In this document: piece after piece, positions 1 to 8,048 of the stretch | Position numbering within the stretch: position 1 is the first letter of the stretch | How the letters are laid out: the number at the start of each line of letters is the position of its first letter | Source of the DNA: Microvirga massiliensis | Lineage (GTDB): Bacteria; Pseudomonadota; Alphaproteobacteria; Rhizobiales; Beijerinckiaceae | DNA: 64,000 nucleotides | Direction of reading: 5' to 3' | Assembly: GCF_001006805.1 (NCBI RefSeq) | Contig: NZ_LN811361.1 | Coordinates: forward strand, 67,248 to 131,247 | Made by a program: the position numbers and the translations under genes | Notes under the pieces: generated by a model | What the model was told of the DNA's origin: nothing | Seen by the model: only the letters and a program-made list of their open reading frames with translations | Database searches by the model: none

Positions 1-307
1 CTAGTCCGGGCGCGAAAGTCCAACCCTCCGATTGCATCAGCCAGTGGACGACACTGATGTCGATCATCCTCTCGAGCCCCTTGAGGGCGCGGAAGATCAG
101 GGTGCGGTGTGCCCAGGGGCAAGCCAGAGAGACGTAAAGGAGGTAGCGGCCCGGCTCTGCCCGAAAGCCGCCCTCACCGGTCGGTCCCGGCCTCCCGTCG
201 GCCGTGACCCAGTTCCGGAACGCGGATTCCTTGCGAACGAAGCGCCCGCCCGTGCTGCCGGTATCGTACCACGTGTCGTGCCATTCGCCATCGATCAGGA
301 GACCCAT
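1..307 (-). CDS. Glutathionyl-hydroquinone reductase (Xi-class GST), N-terminal part
   Basis: Only the first 102 codons are in the window; the gene runs off the left edge. Reading from ATG at 307 the protein begins MGLLIDGEWHDTWYDT and contains the thioredoxin-fold active-site motif LACPWAH with the catalytic cysteine at about residue 63. That motif and the opening residues are typical of Xi-class glutathione transferases (YqjG/PcpF/ECM4 family), cytosolic enzymes that reduce glutathionyl-hydroquinones using a second glutathione. The start is supported by the conserved N-terminus. The C-terminal helical domain cannot be seen. Confidence 0.85.
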   Translation of the reverse strand, partial: MGLLIDGEWHDTWYDTGSTGGRFVRKESAFRNWVTADGRPGPTGEGGFRAEPGRYLLYVSLACPWAHRTLIFRALKGLERMIDISVVHWLMQSEGWTFAPGL

Positions 308-472
308 CTCACAATCCTCGCCTTGAGCAAGGGGAGATAGGCCCAATAGGGCCGTTACCGAGGGCCGAAGAGGGCCGCTTGCGAGGATGCAAGCAGCTCC
401 GCTTCGCGACTCCCGGTCCGGGCAAGCGGGTCGATCGCGACCGGAAGCGGCCGCAGATCACCCGAACCCGGC

Positions 473-775
473 TCACTTGAGGTGGGCGGCGAGGTGCTTG
501 TTCATCTCGAACATGGTGACCTTCTTTTTTCCGAAGATCGGCTCGAGCTTGTCGTCGGCGAGGATCTCGCGCTTGTTCTCCGGATTCTGGAGATTGTTCT
601 TCTTGATGTAATCCCACATCTTGCTGACGACTTCGCCGCGCGGAATCGGATCCGAACCGACGACTGCCGCGAGTTCCTTGGAGGGCTGCAATGGCACCTG
701 CAGCGCGTTCGGCTTGCCGCCGGCCTTCTTCTCTGTGGACTTGGCACTCGTCTTGCTGCCGGTCTTCGTGGGCAT
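473..775 (-). CDS. SWIB/MDM2 domain protein
   Basis: A 100-residue protein. The first 30 residues are Lys/Ser/Thr rich and look disordered; the rest is a SWIB/MDM2 fold (ELAAVVGSDPIPRGEVVSKM followed by WDYIKKNNLQ and a DDKLEPIFGKKKVTMFEM segment). Small bacterial SWIB proteins resemble the chromatin-associated eukaryotic domain; their bacterial role is poorly defined, with nucleoid or DNA-topology functions proposed. The ATG at 775 is chosen over the upstream in-frame start at 811 because GGGAGA lies 6 bases before it. A GGAAC-N17-GTT promoter lies about 70 bases upstream, suggesting control by the general stress sigma factor EcfG. Confidence 0.85.
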   Translation of the reverse strand: MPTKTGSKTSAKSTEKKAGGKPNALQVPLQPSKELAAVVGSDPIPRGEVVSKMWDYIKKNNLQNPENKREILADDKLEPIFGKKKVTMFEMNKHLAAHLK

Positions 776-842
776 CGAAAATCTCCCAGTAGGTGACGCA
801 CTACGCGCCATACGAGGCTTGGCCTATCACCGCCGTCAAGTG

Positions 843-867
843 AACAGGAGCCCTCACGAGAGGTTCC
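843..867 (-). promoter_or_regulatory. EcfG-type general stress promoter for the SWIB gene
   Basis: On the minus strand GGAAC (867-863) is followed by exactly 17 bases and GTT (845-843). This matches the alphaproteobacterial EcfG (ECF15) consensus GGAAC-N16/17-cGTT, although the base before GTT is T. The predicted transcription start would leave a 5' leader of about 60 bases before the SWIB ATG at 775. Confidence 0.6.
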
Positions 868-963
868 TCACTGAAAAACGTCGGCAGATCCGAGGAAGCC
901 CGTCTCGCGACTTGCCCCGCACGGCTCTCCTCCTCTATCCCCAGGATGACCTAGGAGGCAAAC

Positions 964-1899
964 ATGCTCGACTCCGCTGCCCAGGGCGTTTTCGTGATCG
1001 CCCCGACCCCTTTCCACTCGGACGGCCGGATCGACGATGCCTCGACCGATCGGATGACCGACTTCTTCCGCGAGGCCGGGGCGACGGGCATCACCGTGCT
1101 CGGCATCATGGGCGAGGCGCCGAAACTGGACGCCCCCGAGGCTCTGGCCGTGGCGAGCCGGGTGATCCGGCGGGCCGGCTCGATGCCGGTGATCGTCGGT
1201 GTCTCATCCCCGGGCTTTGCCGCGATGCGGTCGCTGGCCCGATCCGCCATGGAGGCCGGTGCCGCCGGAGTCATGATCGCCCCGCCCTCTCATCTTCGGA
1301 CGGACGATCAGATCGTCGGCTACTTCTCCCAGGCCGTGGAAGCGATCGGCGAGGATATCCCCTTCGTCCTCCAGGATTATCCCCTCCTCCTGAGCGTCGT
1401 CATGACCCCGCAGGTGATCCGGCGCATCGTTCAGGACCACCCATCCTGTGTCATGCTGAAGCACGAGGACTGGCCGGGCCTCGAGAAGATTTCGGCCCTC
1501 CGCCGGTTCCAGGCGGATGGATCGATGCGTCCGATCTCGATCCTGACCGGCAATGGCGCCCTGTTCCTCGACTTCGAGATGGAGCGCGGCGCAGATGGCG
1601 CCATGACGGGCTATGCCTTCCCGGACATGCTCGTCGAGGTCGTGCGGCTCGCCCGGGCCGGCCGGCGGGACGCGGCCCATGACCTTTTCGATGCCCACCT
1701 GCCCTTGATCCGCTACGAGCAGCAGCAAGGCATCGGGCTTGCCGTTCGCAAATACGTGCTCATGCGACGGGGGATCATCGCCTCCGATGCCCAGCGCAAG
1801 CCGGCAGGGATGTTGAGCCCGACGGCCCGCGCCGAGGTCGATTACCTCCTCGCGCGCCTCGCGAAACTGGACCAAAGAGCGGCAAAGCTGGCCGCCTGA
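964..1899 (+). CDS. Dihydrodipicolinate synthase/N-acetylneuraminate lyase family protein
   Basis: A 311-residue TIM-barrel aldolase of the DapA family. Visible landmarks are the GIMGEAPKL segment (equivalent to the family GTTGE loop, residues 47-55), the active-site tyrosine in LQDYP (Tyr139) and the Schiff-base lysine in VMLKHED (Lys166). The GTTGE loop lacks the two threonines that bind pyruvate in true DapA enzymes, so this is probably a lyase/aldolase for another 2-oxo acid rather than the lysine-biosynthetic synthase. AGGAGG lies 5 bases before the ATG. It is a single gene convergent with uvsE, so context gives no substrate. Confidence 0.85.
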   Translation: MLDSAAQGVFVIAPTPFHSDGRIDDASTDRMTDFFREAGATGITVLGIMGEAPKLDAPEALAVASRVIRRAGSMPVIVGVSSPGFAAMRSLARSAMEAGAAGVMIAPPSHLRTDDQIVGYFSQAVEAIGEDIPFVLQDYPLLLSVVMTPQVIRRIVQDHPSCVMLKHEDWPGLEKISALRRFQADGSMRPISILTGNGALFLDFEMERGADGAMTGYAFPDMLVEVVRLARAGRRDAAHDLFDAHLPLIRYEQQQGIGLAVRKYVLMRRGIIASDAQRKPAGMLSPTARAEVDYLLARLAKLDQRAAKLAA

Positions 1900-1910
1900 C
1901 ATTCTCCGCC

Positions 1911-2936
1911 TCAGCCGCTGAAACGGCCAAGCTGCTGCACCAGCCCCTCGGACGCCAAGTTCTTGAGCTTGGCTTCGATCTCGAAGTCCGTCCAGATCAG
2001 GTGCGCAGCGACAAGCTCGTTTAACGCTTTGTTCCACATGAGGTCGGAATGGGCGCGAAGATCCCGCGGTTTGATGCCAGCAGCGACCAAGGCCCGGAAG
2101 TCAGGCCGGTCGAGTGGATCATGCCCTTCGAGCAGATCCTCCCTTGAGACACTGACGTGACTGACCGGGCGCACCCCTCGCCATGATTCCATGGTCCGCA
2201 TGACACGCGGATCATCTGGCTCGACGTATTCGCCGCCGCTCGCAATCCAATGGTGGTGCAGGTCGAGCACGATCGGGAGGTCATCTGCGAGGGCGAGGAG
2301 AGCATCGAGACCATAGCTCGCCTCATCATTCTCGACAGTGATCAGGTTGCGTGCCGTCTCCGAAAGCCGCTTGAGGCCAGCGCGGAAACCCTCGACCCCT
2401 ACGGCGCGGGCTCCCGCATGAATGTTGATGTGCGCGCCATCCGGATGCCAGCCGGTCCCGTAGCCCAGAAGAGTCATGAGATCTGCGTGGTACTCGAACT
2501 CGGCGACCCCGTTCCGCAACGCGCTCTGGCTTTCTGAAGCGATGACGCAGAATTGGCCAGGGTGGAAGCTCAGGCGGATCCCGTTATCCCTGGCGCATTT
2601 GCCGGCTGCTCCGAGCCCGCTCTCGATGAGGCTTCGGAGATCGGTATCGCGGTAGAACTTCTGGCATGACGGGTGCGTGTAGCCCGGCAGGATATCACTC
2701 GTCAGTCGGAGCATCCGCTCCATCGGCGGGCGCTTTGCGACATGCCCGATCTGCAGATTGACTGCCTGCAGATTGTGATCGACGACGGACGATAGCTTGT
2801 CGAAGGCAACGGCAGGGCTCTGTCGCGAGAGAAATGCCATCGTGACCGCTCTGGCGTTCATGGCACGTGCAACGGCAGCATCGCCATCGGACGGCACGAA
2901 CTTGCAGCAGAAGCCGATGCGTGGTGACGTGCTCAT
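1911..2936 (-). CDS. uvsE: UV DNA damage endonuclease UvsE
   Basis: A 341-residue TIM-barrel nuclease of the UVDE family. It shows the expected opening RIGFCCKF, the metal-site motif RLSFHPGQFCV, HINIHAG, LITVENDE and PIVLDLHHHW, which supply the His/Glu/Asp ligands of the metal cluster. UvsE nicks DNA 5' to cyclobutane dimers and 6-4 photoproducts and starts an alternative excision repair. Length fits the family. It is transcribed alone, convergent with the DapA-like gene (11-base gap). Confidence 0.92.
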   Translation of the reverse strand: MSTSPRIGFCCKFVPSDGDAAVARAMNARAVTMAFLSRQSPAVAFDKLSSVVDHNLQAVNLQIGHVAKRPPMERMLRLTSDILPGYTHPSCQKFYRDTDLRSLIESGLGAAGKCARDNGIRLSFHPGQFCVIASESQSALRNGVAEFEYHADLMTLLGYGTGWHPDGAHINIHAGARAVGVEGFRAGLKRLSETARNLITVENDEASYGLDALLALADDLPIVLDLHHHWIASGGEYVEPDDPRVMRTMESWRGVRPVSHVSVSREDLLEGHDPLDRPDFRALVAAGIKPRDLRAHSDLMWNKALNELVAAHLIWTDFEIEAKLKNLASEGLVQQLGRFSG

Positions 2937-3062
2937 CGCCTCTTCAACCCGATGCTTCGGCCCTTGAGTGGCGCGTCGTTGGATGCGCTATGTGCCAGCC
3001 GAGGCAATGTCGGGTACGCGGTCGGCAAAATCCGAATCAGCCCCGGTGCGGCAAAGACCAGA

Positions 3063-3422
3063 TCAGTACCGTTGCGCATGCAACGGCTCCGTAAGACAGC
3101 GTCTGATCGCTATCTCCTGGAATGGCTTGGTCACGAACGGAACCTTGCCGAAGGCCGGCGGGAGATCGCTCGGCCGGGAGCCTGAGACGAAGACGAACGG
3201 GATCGCCCTCTCGTCCAGAAGCGACGCGAAGGGGAAGCTCTTGCCATCGAGCACGTCGATGTCGAGGAGCGCAAAGTCGATAGAGTCCGGCGCGTGCGCC
3301 AGATAGGTGTTTGCCGCGGAGAGAGATGACACGATGCCGACCACCTCGTGGCCATCGTCTTCGACAATCGACTGCAAGTCCAGGGCAATGAGAGGCTCGT
3401 CCTCCAGGATGAGAATACGCAA
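3063..3422 (-). CDS. Single-domain response regulator (receiver only)
   Basis: A 119-residue CheY-like receiver with no output domain. The acidic pocket is E7/D8, the phospho-acceptor is D54 in LLDIDVLDG, the switch serine is S80 and the conserved lysine is K99 (VTKPF), so it should be phosphorylatable. The start is TTG at 3422 with GGAG 8 bases upstream. Receivers of this type in Rhizobiales often act in the PhyR/NepR/EcfG stress cascade or as phosphate sinks; this is an inference supported by the EcfG-type promoter at 3488-3514. No cognate kinase lies nearby. Confidence 0.85.
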   Translation of the reverse strand: MRILILEDEPLIALDLQSIVEDDGHEVVGIVSSLSAANTYLAHAPDSIDFALLDIDVLDGKSFPFASLLDERAIPFVFVSGSRPSDLPPAFGKVPFVTKPFQEIAIRRCLTEPLHAQRY

Positions 3423-3487
3423 TCCAGGTACTCCAACTCTGCCGGTGCCGCGGCCTCATTGAATTCCAGGCCATCACGAACGGAAGT

Positions 3488-3514
3488 GGAACGAAACGGC
3501 AGAACCGGAGTTCC
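3488..3514. promoter_or_regulatory. Symmetric EcfG-type promoter (GGAAC-N17-GTTCC)
   Basis: GGAAC at 3488-3492 and GTTCC at 3510-3514 flank exactly 17 bases. Because GTTCC is the complement of GGAAC, the element reads as GGAAC-N17-GTT on both strands. On the minus strand the -10 is CGTT, the full consensus, and lies about 68 bases upstream of the receiver gene start. On the plus strand no convincing gene follows. Confidence 0.65.
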
Positions 3515-3785
3515 GCCGCGCGATCTCGACACTTCGAGTCAAAGCCTTCGAATTAGCTTCATGGTTTACGAACTGTGAAGAAATGCCGTGTAGATCGAAT
3601 GGCGAGGACCCGCGTTCTCGCCAACACTCTCCAATGCCATGGCATGCAGGTGGTGGTCACGATGGTGGAATGCTGACGCCGGATGTACGCGCAGCCTCCC
3701 GCCCGTCGCCATCGTCTTTCCGGCACTTGCCGCAGGACATGCCCTGGGGCAGAAATCCAGCTCGGTTACGAGGGTCCACAAACGC

Positions 3786-3816
3786 ATATGGGCGCCGATT
3801 TACCCGGCGCCCATAT
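3786..3816 (-). terminator. Hairpin terminator after the envelope stress operon
   Basis: A perfect 12-bp inverted repeat (ATATGGGCGCCG / CGGCGCCCATAT) with a 7-base loop lies 25 bases beyond the stop codon of the last gene in the operon that ends at 3841. The following tract on the minus strand (GCGTTTG) is only weakly T-rich, so termination efficiency is uncertain. Confidence 0.6.
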
Positions 3817-3840
3817 CGAACCATCATTCGCCTTCAGGTG

Positions 3841-4917
3841 TCAGTGGGTTCCTGCGCCCGGGCGGGACTCGCTTTCGCGCTTGCCGGAGCGCGGGTCCTC
3901 GCCGGTAAAGGCCTCTTCGACGTATTCTCGTCCACGCTGCCCCATTTCATGGGCATATCGAAGACCCTGATCGCGGACTTCGTCCGCCCACTCGCCGAAC
4001 ATCTCGTCTTCACGCCGGGTCCTGGGCAGAAGCGAACCGATCAGGAGACCCGCAGCGAGACCGACCAGCCCCACCACGACCGGGTTCTGTGCAGCATAGG
4101 ACTGCACGCGGTCGAGGCTTTGCCGTGAGCCTGAGCCGGCATAGCGGGAGCGACCGGAGCGGCCTGAGCCTCCCGACATCGTGTCCGATGCCCAGGATGA
4201 GGCCTGTTCATAGGTTTCGCGTGCGAATTTCGAAACCTGATCCGCTGTCTCTCGCACCGCCTCTCCTGCCTGGCTGGCGGCCTGCTTGGCCTGTTCCGCA
4301 GCACTCTGGCCGCCGGACTGCCGATCCATTCCGGCCTGGGATCCCGAGGAACCATGCTGACCCTGCATACTGCCCTGCCCTGCCTGCGGCTGGGCGATGT
4401 GGCGCTGATGCTCAGGTCCGAGATTGGGCTGCCCTGCCCCGGTCGCACCTGCGCCGCCGCCCATCGGTTGGCTCGTATGCGAGGCGAGCGTGCTGCTCTG
4501 AGCAGACGTCCCGGATGTTCCGGACGAGCCACTGCTTCCCATGCGAGATCCCATCCCGCCGGCCGTGCTGGACGAGCCTGAGGTCCCGGCACCGGTTCCC
4601 GTCGTCTGGGCACCGGGGGTCGCCGAGCGCGCCGTAGAGGCCTGAGAGCCGGTCCCCGTCCCGGACGAACTCGGCTGAGATCCCGCGGACGATCCCGAAC
4701 CCGCTCCGGTCGTATGAGATGATCCCGCTGAGGATCCCCCGCTCGCTCCCATAGAGGACTTGTCGCTAGCCGTAGATTGCGGCATCGGCGACTGGCCGAC
4801 GCTTCCGACCGAGGTGCCGGCGGAAATCTTCGCTGCAGAGACCGTATCCGAGCCGCTTCCGGACGCCCGGCCGGGACCCGAAGTATTATTGTCTTTTTTG
4901 TCCTTATCGTCCGCCAT
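3841..4917 (-). CDS. Ser/Gly/Thr-rich protein with ElaB/YqjD-like C-terminal membrane segment
   Basis: A 358-residue protein in two parts. Residues 1 to about 210 are low-complexity Ser/Gly/Thr/Ala with Gln-rich stretches and are presumably disordered. Residues 210-260 form an amphipathic helix (AKQAASQAGEAVRETADQ), followed by a single hydrophobic segment (NPVVVGLVGLAAGLLIGSLL) and RTRRE, the arrangement seen in ElaB/YqjD/DUF883 proteins that sit in the inner membrane and bind ribosomes in E. coli. It is the last gene of a four-gene operon with an EcfG-type promoter. The long linker makes it far larger than ElaB (about 100 residues). Function unknown. Confidence 0.75.
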   Translation of the reverse strand: MADDKDKKDNNTSGPGRASGSGSDTVSAAKISAGTSVGSVGQSPMPQSTASDKSSMGASGGSSAGSSHTTGAGSGSSAGSQPSSSGTGTGSQASTARSATPGAQTTGTGAGTSGSSSTAGGMGSRMGSSGSSGTSGTSAQSSTLASHTSQPMGGGAGATGAGQPNLGPEHQRHIAQPQAGQGSMQGQHGSSGSQAGMDRQSGGQSAAEQAKQAASQAGEAVRETADQVSKFARETYEQASSWASDTMSGGSGRSGRSRYAGSGSRQSLDRVQSYAAQNPVVVGLVGLAAGLLIGSLLPRTRREDEMFGEWADEVRDQGLRYAHEMGQRGREYVEEAFTGEDPRSGKRESESRPGAGTH

Positions 4918-4942
4918 TGCTCACTCTCCTGATCTGGTGCGC

Positions 4943-5374
4943 TCAGAGGCGCGGACTGGGGGTTCGCCGGAGGTCAAGGTGATCCGGCATGGGATGGCTC
5001 TCGACAGCCCCGGGAAGCGGCGGCTCGTCGAGCGGTTCGACGCCGGTGACGGTCACAGGCACCGCCACATTCGGCGCGGCGGCGTCGCGTCCATCGCTGT
5101 AGACGGCATGTGTTCTGGAGATTCTCGGCTCCCGCGTCATGCGGTGAATGAGCCAGCCGACACCAACGGCGACGAGCATGACCGGGACCGGATTGCGACG
5201 GAGGGCGCCAAGCGCAGAATCGAATGCGGACCCGTAGCGGCGTCTCGTCTGGCCGAGAAGATCATCGACGATACCGGAAACGGACAGGCGATCCTGCAGC
5301 CTGTCGATCGTCTGGTCGAGACGGGCACGAGTTCTCGCGATGTCGTGCTCGAGATGAGTGATGTCGTCGTTCAT
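4943..5374 (-). CDS. DUF3618 domain membrane-anchored protein
   Basis: A 143-residue protein. The N-terminal 40 residues (DIARTRARLDQTIDRLQDRL) match the DUF3618 helical pattern; a hydrophobic segment around residues 62-78 (NPVPVMLVAVGVGWLIHRM) probably anchors it in the inner membrane; the tail is proline-rich. DUF3618 genes are typically found beside YqjE-like and ElaB-like genes, as here. It overlaps the upstream gene by 4 bases and is followed after 25 bases by the Ser/Gly-rich protein gene, indicating translational coupling within the operon. Biochemical role unknown. Confidence 0.8.
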   Translation of the reverse strand: MNDDITHLEHDIARTRARLDQTIDRLQDRLSVSGIVDDLLGQTRRRYGSAFDSALGALRRNPVPVMLVAVGVGWLIHRMTREPRISRTHAVYSDGRDAAAPNVAVPVTVTGVEPLDEPPLPGAVESHPMPDHLDLRRTPSPRL

Positions 5375-5778
5375 CCCGAAACCCTTTCGGATAGAACTTC
5401 ACTGTCCCGCTTGATCGAGTCGACGGTATGCCGCGGGGTCAGGCTAAACGACGACATCCTGCTTCGACCGTAGAGGCCGAGTCCGATCGCGATGACAGCC
5501 ATGACGCCGCCGACGATCAGAGCAGCGAGCGCCTCGGAGTTCAGGAGAACGGCGAGCCACTCGACCAGTGCCTCGGTCAGCAACATGACCGCCGCGATCG
5601 CAAACACGGCAGCGGCCACGAGCAATGCGAGCCCCACGAAGACGAGGCGGACGTTTTGAGTCATTTCCGTCCGGAAGAGAGTGAACTCCTTCTGGGCGAG
5701 ATCGCTGGTCTCACGCAGAGCCTCTCCGAACAGGGTCTGAATGCTCGCTGGTCCGCTTTCGCGCGTTGTGTTGTCCAT
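5371..5778 (-). CDS. Phage holin family/YqjE-like membrane protein
   Basis: A 135-residue protein of the DUF1469 (YqjE, 'holin superfamily III') type: an N-terminal amphipathic region (SIQTLFGEALRETSDLAQKE), two transmembrane helices (about residues 45-70 and 78-100), and a short cytoplasmic tail. The ATG at 5778 is preferred to the in-frame start at 5820 because GAGGAG lies 7 bases upstream. In E. coli, yqjD-yqjE-yqjK form a stationary-phase membrane operon; this Hyphomicrobiales operon is the counterpart. The name holin is by family only; no lysis function is implied. Confidence 0.8.
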   Translation of the reverse strand: MDNTTRESGPASIQTLFGEALRETSDLAQKEFTLFRTEMTQNVRLVFVGLALLVAAAVFAIAAVMLLTEALVEWLAVLLNSEALAALIVGGVMAVIAIGLGLYGRSRMSSFSLTPRHTVDSIKRDSEVLSERVSG

Positions 5779-5788
5779 GGCGCACTCC

Positions 5789-6331
5789 TCAAGCGCCTCG
5801 TGTGGAGGGCTGCGAAGCACCCCGCCGCATGCGCTCCGAAGCTTGGTGCCGGCGCTCGGCCGCCATCATTTCGGCATTCCTGCCCTCTGACGAGGCCTTG
5901 ATGAAACGCGCTGCCAGGAATCCCAGCGCGACGCTCACCGCGGCCACGGCCACTGGGCGCCGCCTCATGACGTCTTCGACCTCGCTGTAGATCTCGGGAA
6001 AGCTGCGTTGACGGATGCTGTCGGCCAGTTGCTCGAGACCTTCGGCGGCGCTGTCCACGAAGGCCTTGATGTTGGGCCGGTCATCGAACGACGACGTCGA
6101 TTCGCGCAGAGAGCCCGCCAGATCGGCCACGGACTGAGCCATGTCGCCCTTCCGGCGGTCGACGTAATCGGTCGCCTGATGGCGCGCTGTGTCCAGGAAG
6201 TGCCTGCCACGCTCGATTGCAACCCCGGCGATATCACCGACGTCGCTCTTGAGATCGTCCCAGTCCGCCGTTTCATTGCCGGCAGGATCCGTGCGCCGGT
6301 TCACGTTCCGATCCTCGTACCCCACGCTCAT
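5789..6331 (-). CDS. Conserved membrane-anchored stress-operon protein
   Basis: A 180-residue protein, first gene of the operon that runs to 3841. Residues 20-110 are predicted helical and highly charged (GDIAGVAIERGRHFLDTARH); a hydrophobic segment near residues 130-147 (RRPVAVAAVSVALGFLAARF) resembles the C-terminal anchor of ElaB/YqjD proteins, followed by a charged tail. GAGGAGG precedes the ATG. The gene is 10 bases from the next start. I do not recognise a named family. The EcfG-type promoter directly upstream suggests starvation or stress induction of the whole operon. Confidence 0.72.
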   Translation of the reverse strand: MSVGYEDRNVNRRTDPAGNETADWDDLKSDVGDIAGVAIERGRHFLDTARHQATDYVDRRKGDMAQSVADLAGSLRESTSSFDDRPNIKAFVDSAAEGLEQLADSIRQRSFPEIYSEVEDVMRRRPVAVAAVSVALGFLAARFIKASSEGRNAEMMAAERRHQASERMRRGASQPSTRGA

Positions 6332-6361
6332 GGGCCAACCTCCTCAATAGTCACGGGAGGT

Positions 6362-6386
6362 AACAACGGGAAGCGCGGCTGGTTCC
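6362..6386 (-). promoter_or_regulatory. EcfG-type promoter of the envelope stress operon
   Basis: On the minus strand GGAAC (6386-6382) is followed by 17 bases and GTT (6364-6362), the EcfG (ECF15) pattern; a second GTT sits three bases earlier. It lies 31 bases upstream of the ATG at 6331 and would give a very short leader that includes the GAGGAGG ribosome-binding site. Confidence 0.65.
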
Positions 6387-6529
6387 CCTTAACCCTTAGA
6401 GCGCTTGATGATTCTAACGCCGCGAGGCCATCGCACCCGGCATGGATAACCACTCGGGCGGGGGATCGGCGCGGATGCCAGACACCCTGCTATCATCTAT
6501 CCAATCTGTTCGGCCGAACGGCCGCTTGC

Positions 6530-6796
6530 TCAGCCCGGAGGCTGGCGCGCCTTGCGGGCCCCGGCGGCGCCTGTCCGCCGGGCGACCTCCAGCGCAACAT
6601 CGCTCCAAAACTTGGCTCCGGATTCGCTTCCACAGCGGCGGCAATACTCCGCCTGTTCCCGCGCCCGGTCGCAAGCCGCTCTTCCCTCGTACGCGATCAG
6701 AGACACGGCCTCATATTCGACCTCAGTGAGATTCCGGTTCCGCATCAATCTGCGTCCCATAAGCCATTGCCGCACTCGCGACAGGAAGCTCGCCAT
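6530..6796 (-). CDS. Small conserved hypothetical protein
   Basis: An 88-residue soluble protein, basic at the N-terminus (SRVRQWLMGRRLMRNR) and then helical and charged with two close cysteines (EYCRRCGSE). No known domain is recognised. GGAGGA stands 3 bases before the ATG at 6796, and a TTG directly before it is an alternative start. The ATG overlaps the stop codon of the upstream methyltransferase gene (TGATG), so the two are translationally coupled. Confidence 0.6.
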   Translation of the reverse strand: MASFLSRVRQWLMGRRLMRNRNLTEVEYEAVSLIAYEGRAACDRAREQAEYCRRCGSESGAKFWSDVALEVARRTGAAGARKARQPPG

Positions 6797-7437
6797 CAAT
6801 CCTCCTTCGCGTCTCCTAACCGGACATCGCCACGCTTCCGGAACACGACGCTCAAGTTGTTGGCCGGCATGGGAATACGCTCAATGACATCAAACCCGTG
6901 TGCCGACGCCAGTTCGCAAACATCGCCGAGATCGCGAACGCCCCAATCCGGATTGCGAGACCGCAGATCGGCATCGAACGCCGCATTACTCGGAGCCGTA
7001 TGCTCTCCGCCCTCCTTGAAAGGCCCATAGAGAAAAAGCGGGCAGCCCTGCGGAAGAATTCGCGCTGCGCCCCGTATGAGACCCTCGGTTGCCTGCCACG
7101 GGGCAATGTGGATCATGTTGATCGCAACGACTGCATCCGCAAGACCGACGGGCCAGATCGAGGCCGTCACATCGAGTTCCACGGGCTCCAGGATATTCGG
7201 GAGTTGGCGCTGATCCCGGTGAGCGCCGATGCTCCGGAGCGCCTGCGGGTCTCGATCGGAGGGTTGCCAGGTCAGGCCCGGGAGCGCGCACGCGAAATGG
7301 ACGGCGTGTTCACCGGTGCCGCTTGCGATCTCCAGAACCTTTCCGCGTGTGGGGAGGACATTGCGCAAGACGGCCAGGATCGGCTCACGATTGCGTGCAA
7401 CGGCAGGAGCGGTCAGTGCAGCGCTCAAGCGGCTCAT
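6796..7437 (-). CDS. DUF938 family SAM-dependent methyltransferase
   Basis: A class I methyltransferase of the DUF938 family, 213 residues from the chosen start. Motif I is VLEIASGTGEHAVHF (about residues 32-46 from this start), motif II region QPSDRDP, and INMIHIAPW and LYGPFKEGG follow in family order. Substrate unknown. The open frame extends to 7563 with ATG codons at 7476 and 7563; 7437 was chosen because homologous proteins usually begin a few residues before the ARNREPIL segment, and GAGAGGGA abuts it. Downstream it is coupled to the small hypothetical gene. Confidence 0.78.
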   Translation of the reverse strand: MSRLSAALTAPAVARNREPILAVLRNVLPTRGKVLEIASGTGEHAVHFACALPGLTWQPSDRDPQALRSIGAHRDQRQLPNILEPVELDVTASIWPVGLADAVVAINMIHIAPWQATEGLIRGAARILPQGCPLFLYGPFKEGGEHTAPSNAAFDADLRSRNPDWGVRDLGDVCELASAHGFDVIERIPMPANNLSVVFRKRGDVRLGDAKED

Positions 7438-8048
7438 TCCCTCTCGAACATCCTCAAACTCTGCGATGGATCCCATCAGAGCGGCTGCCGAGCCGCGTGG
7501 GCTTTCCTGACGGGCCCAGCCGCCACGGTAGCCGCCCGGCATCGATGCGGGCAAGAGGCGCAAGCGGCAGTGCCGCGAGCCGAGACGGTGATCCTACCTG
7601 CGGCCTCGATCGAGGGTCGTGGCCATCTTCGGTCGTGATACGAGTCTGGGGCCTCGGTGGCGGGGCCTCGCAGCCGCACACGGGCGTGCCGGTTTCGGCT
7701 CCGCGCTCCGAAAGCTGCACCTCGCTCTAGCCCCAGCCGGACGACGATCACCAGGTCGCACCGGACCGGCAAACCGACCGTTTCATCGAAAGCTCGGGGA
7801 CTGTGCAGCCCCGGACGAGCCAGACCGGACGGGCAGGAAGAGGCAATACTTCGCTCCGGGGCCTCGATCCCGGGCTGAGGACCACACGAGGCTGGTTCAG
7901 CTTCCGGATTGTCGGATTCCTGAAAAGGGCGCAGGATGCACTCCACGGCTCCACCCGAGAAGCCGAAGCTCTACTGGTAGACATCAGCATTGGGCGACCG
8001 CCAGCTTGGCAACCGGAAGGTTGGCGACACAATACGGGAGGAAAAATC
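7438..8048. other. Region without a convincing gene
   Basis: Between the divergent methyltransferase and the ABC transporter genes about 600 bases hold only overlapping open frames with no recognisable protein and no good ribosome-binding sites. It presumably contains the promoters and operator of the sugar transporter operon. No EcfG-type site is present. The sequence just before the binding-protein gene ends in GGGAGGAAAAA, its ribosome-binding site. Confidence 0.4.

Noticed and set aside
3583..4128. Plus-strand open frame opposite the Ser/Gly-rich gene
   Set aside because: It is antisense to the low-complexity coding region and its composition mirrors it; the minus-strand gene is supported by ribosome-binding site and membrane segment.
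5371..5778. Reading the 'holin family' gene as part of a prophage
   Set aside because: No phage structural, integrase or lysin genes are near; the DUF1469/YqjE family is chromosomal and the gene is inside a stress operon.
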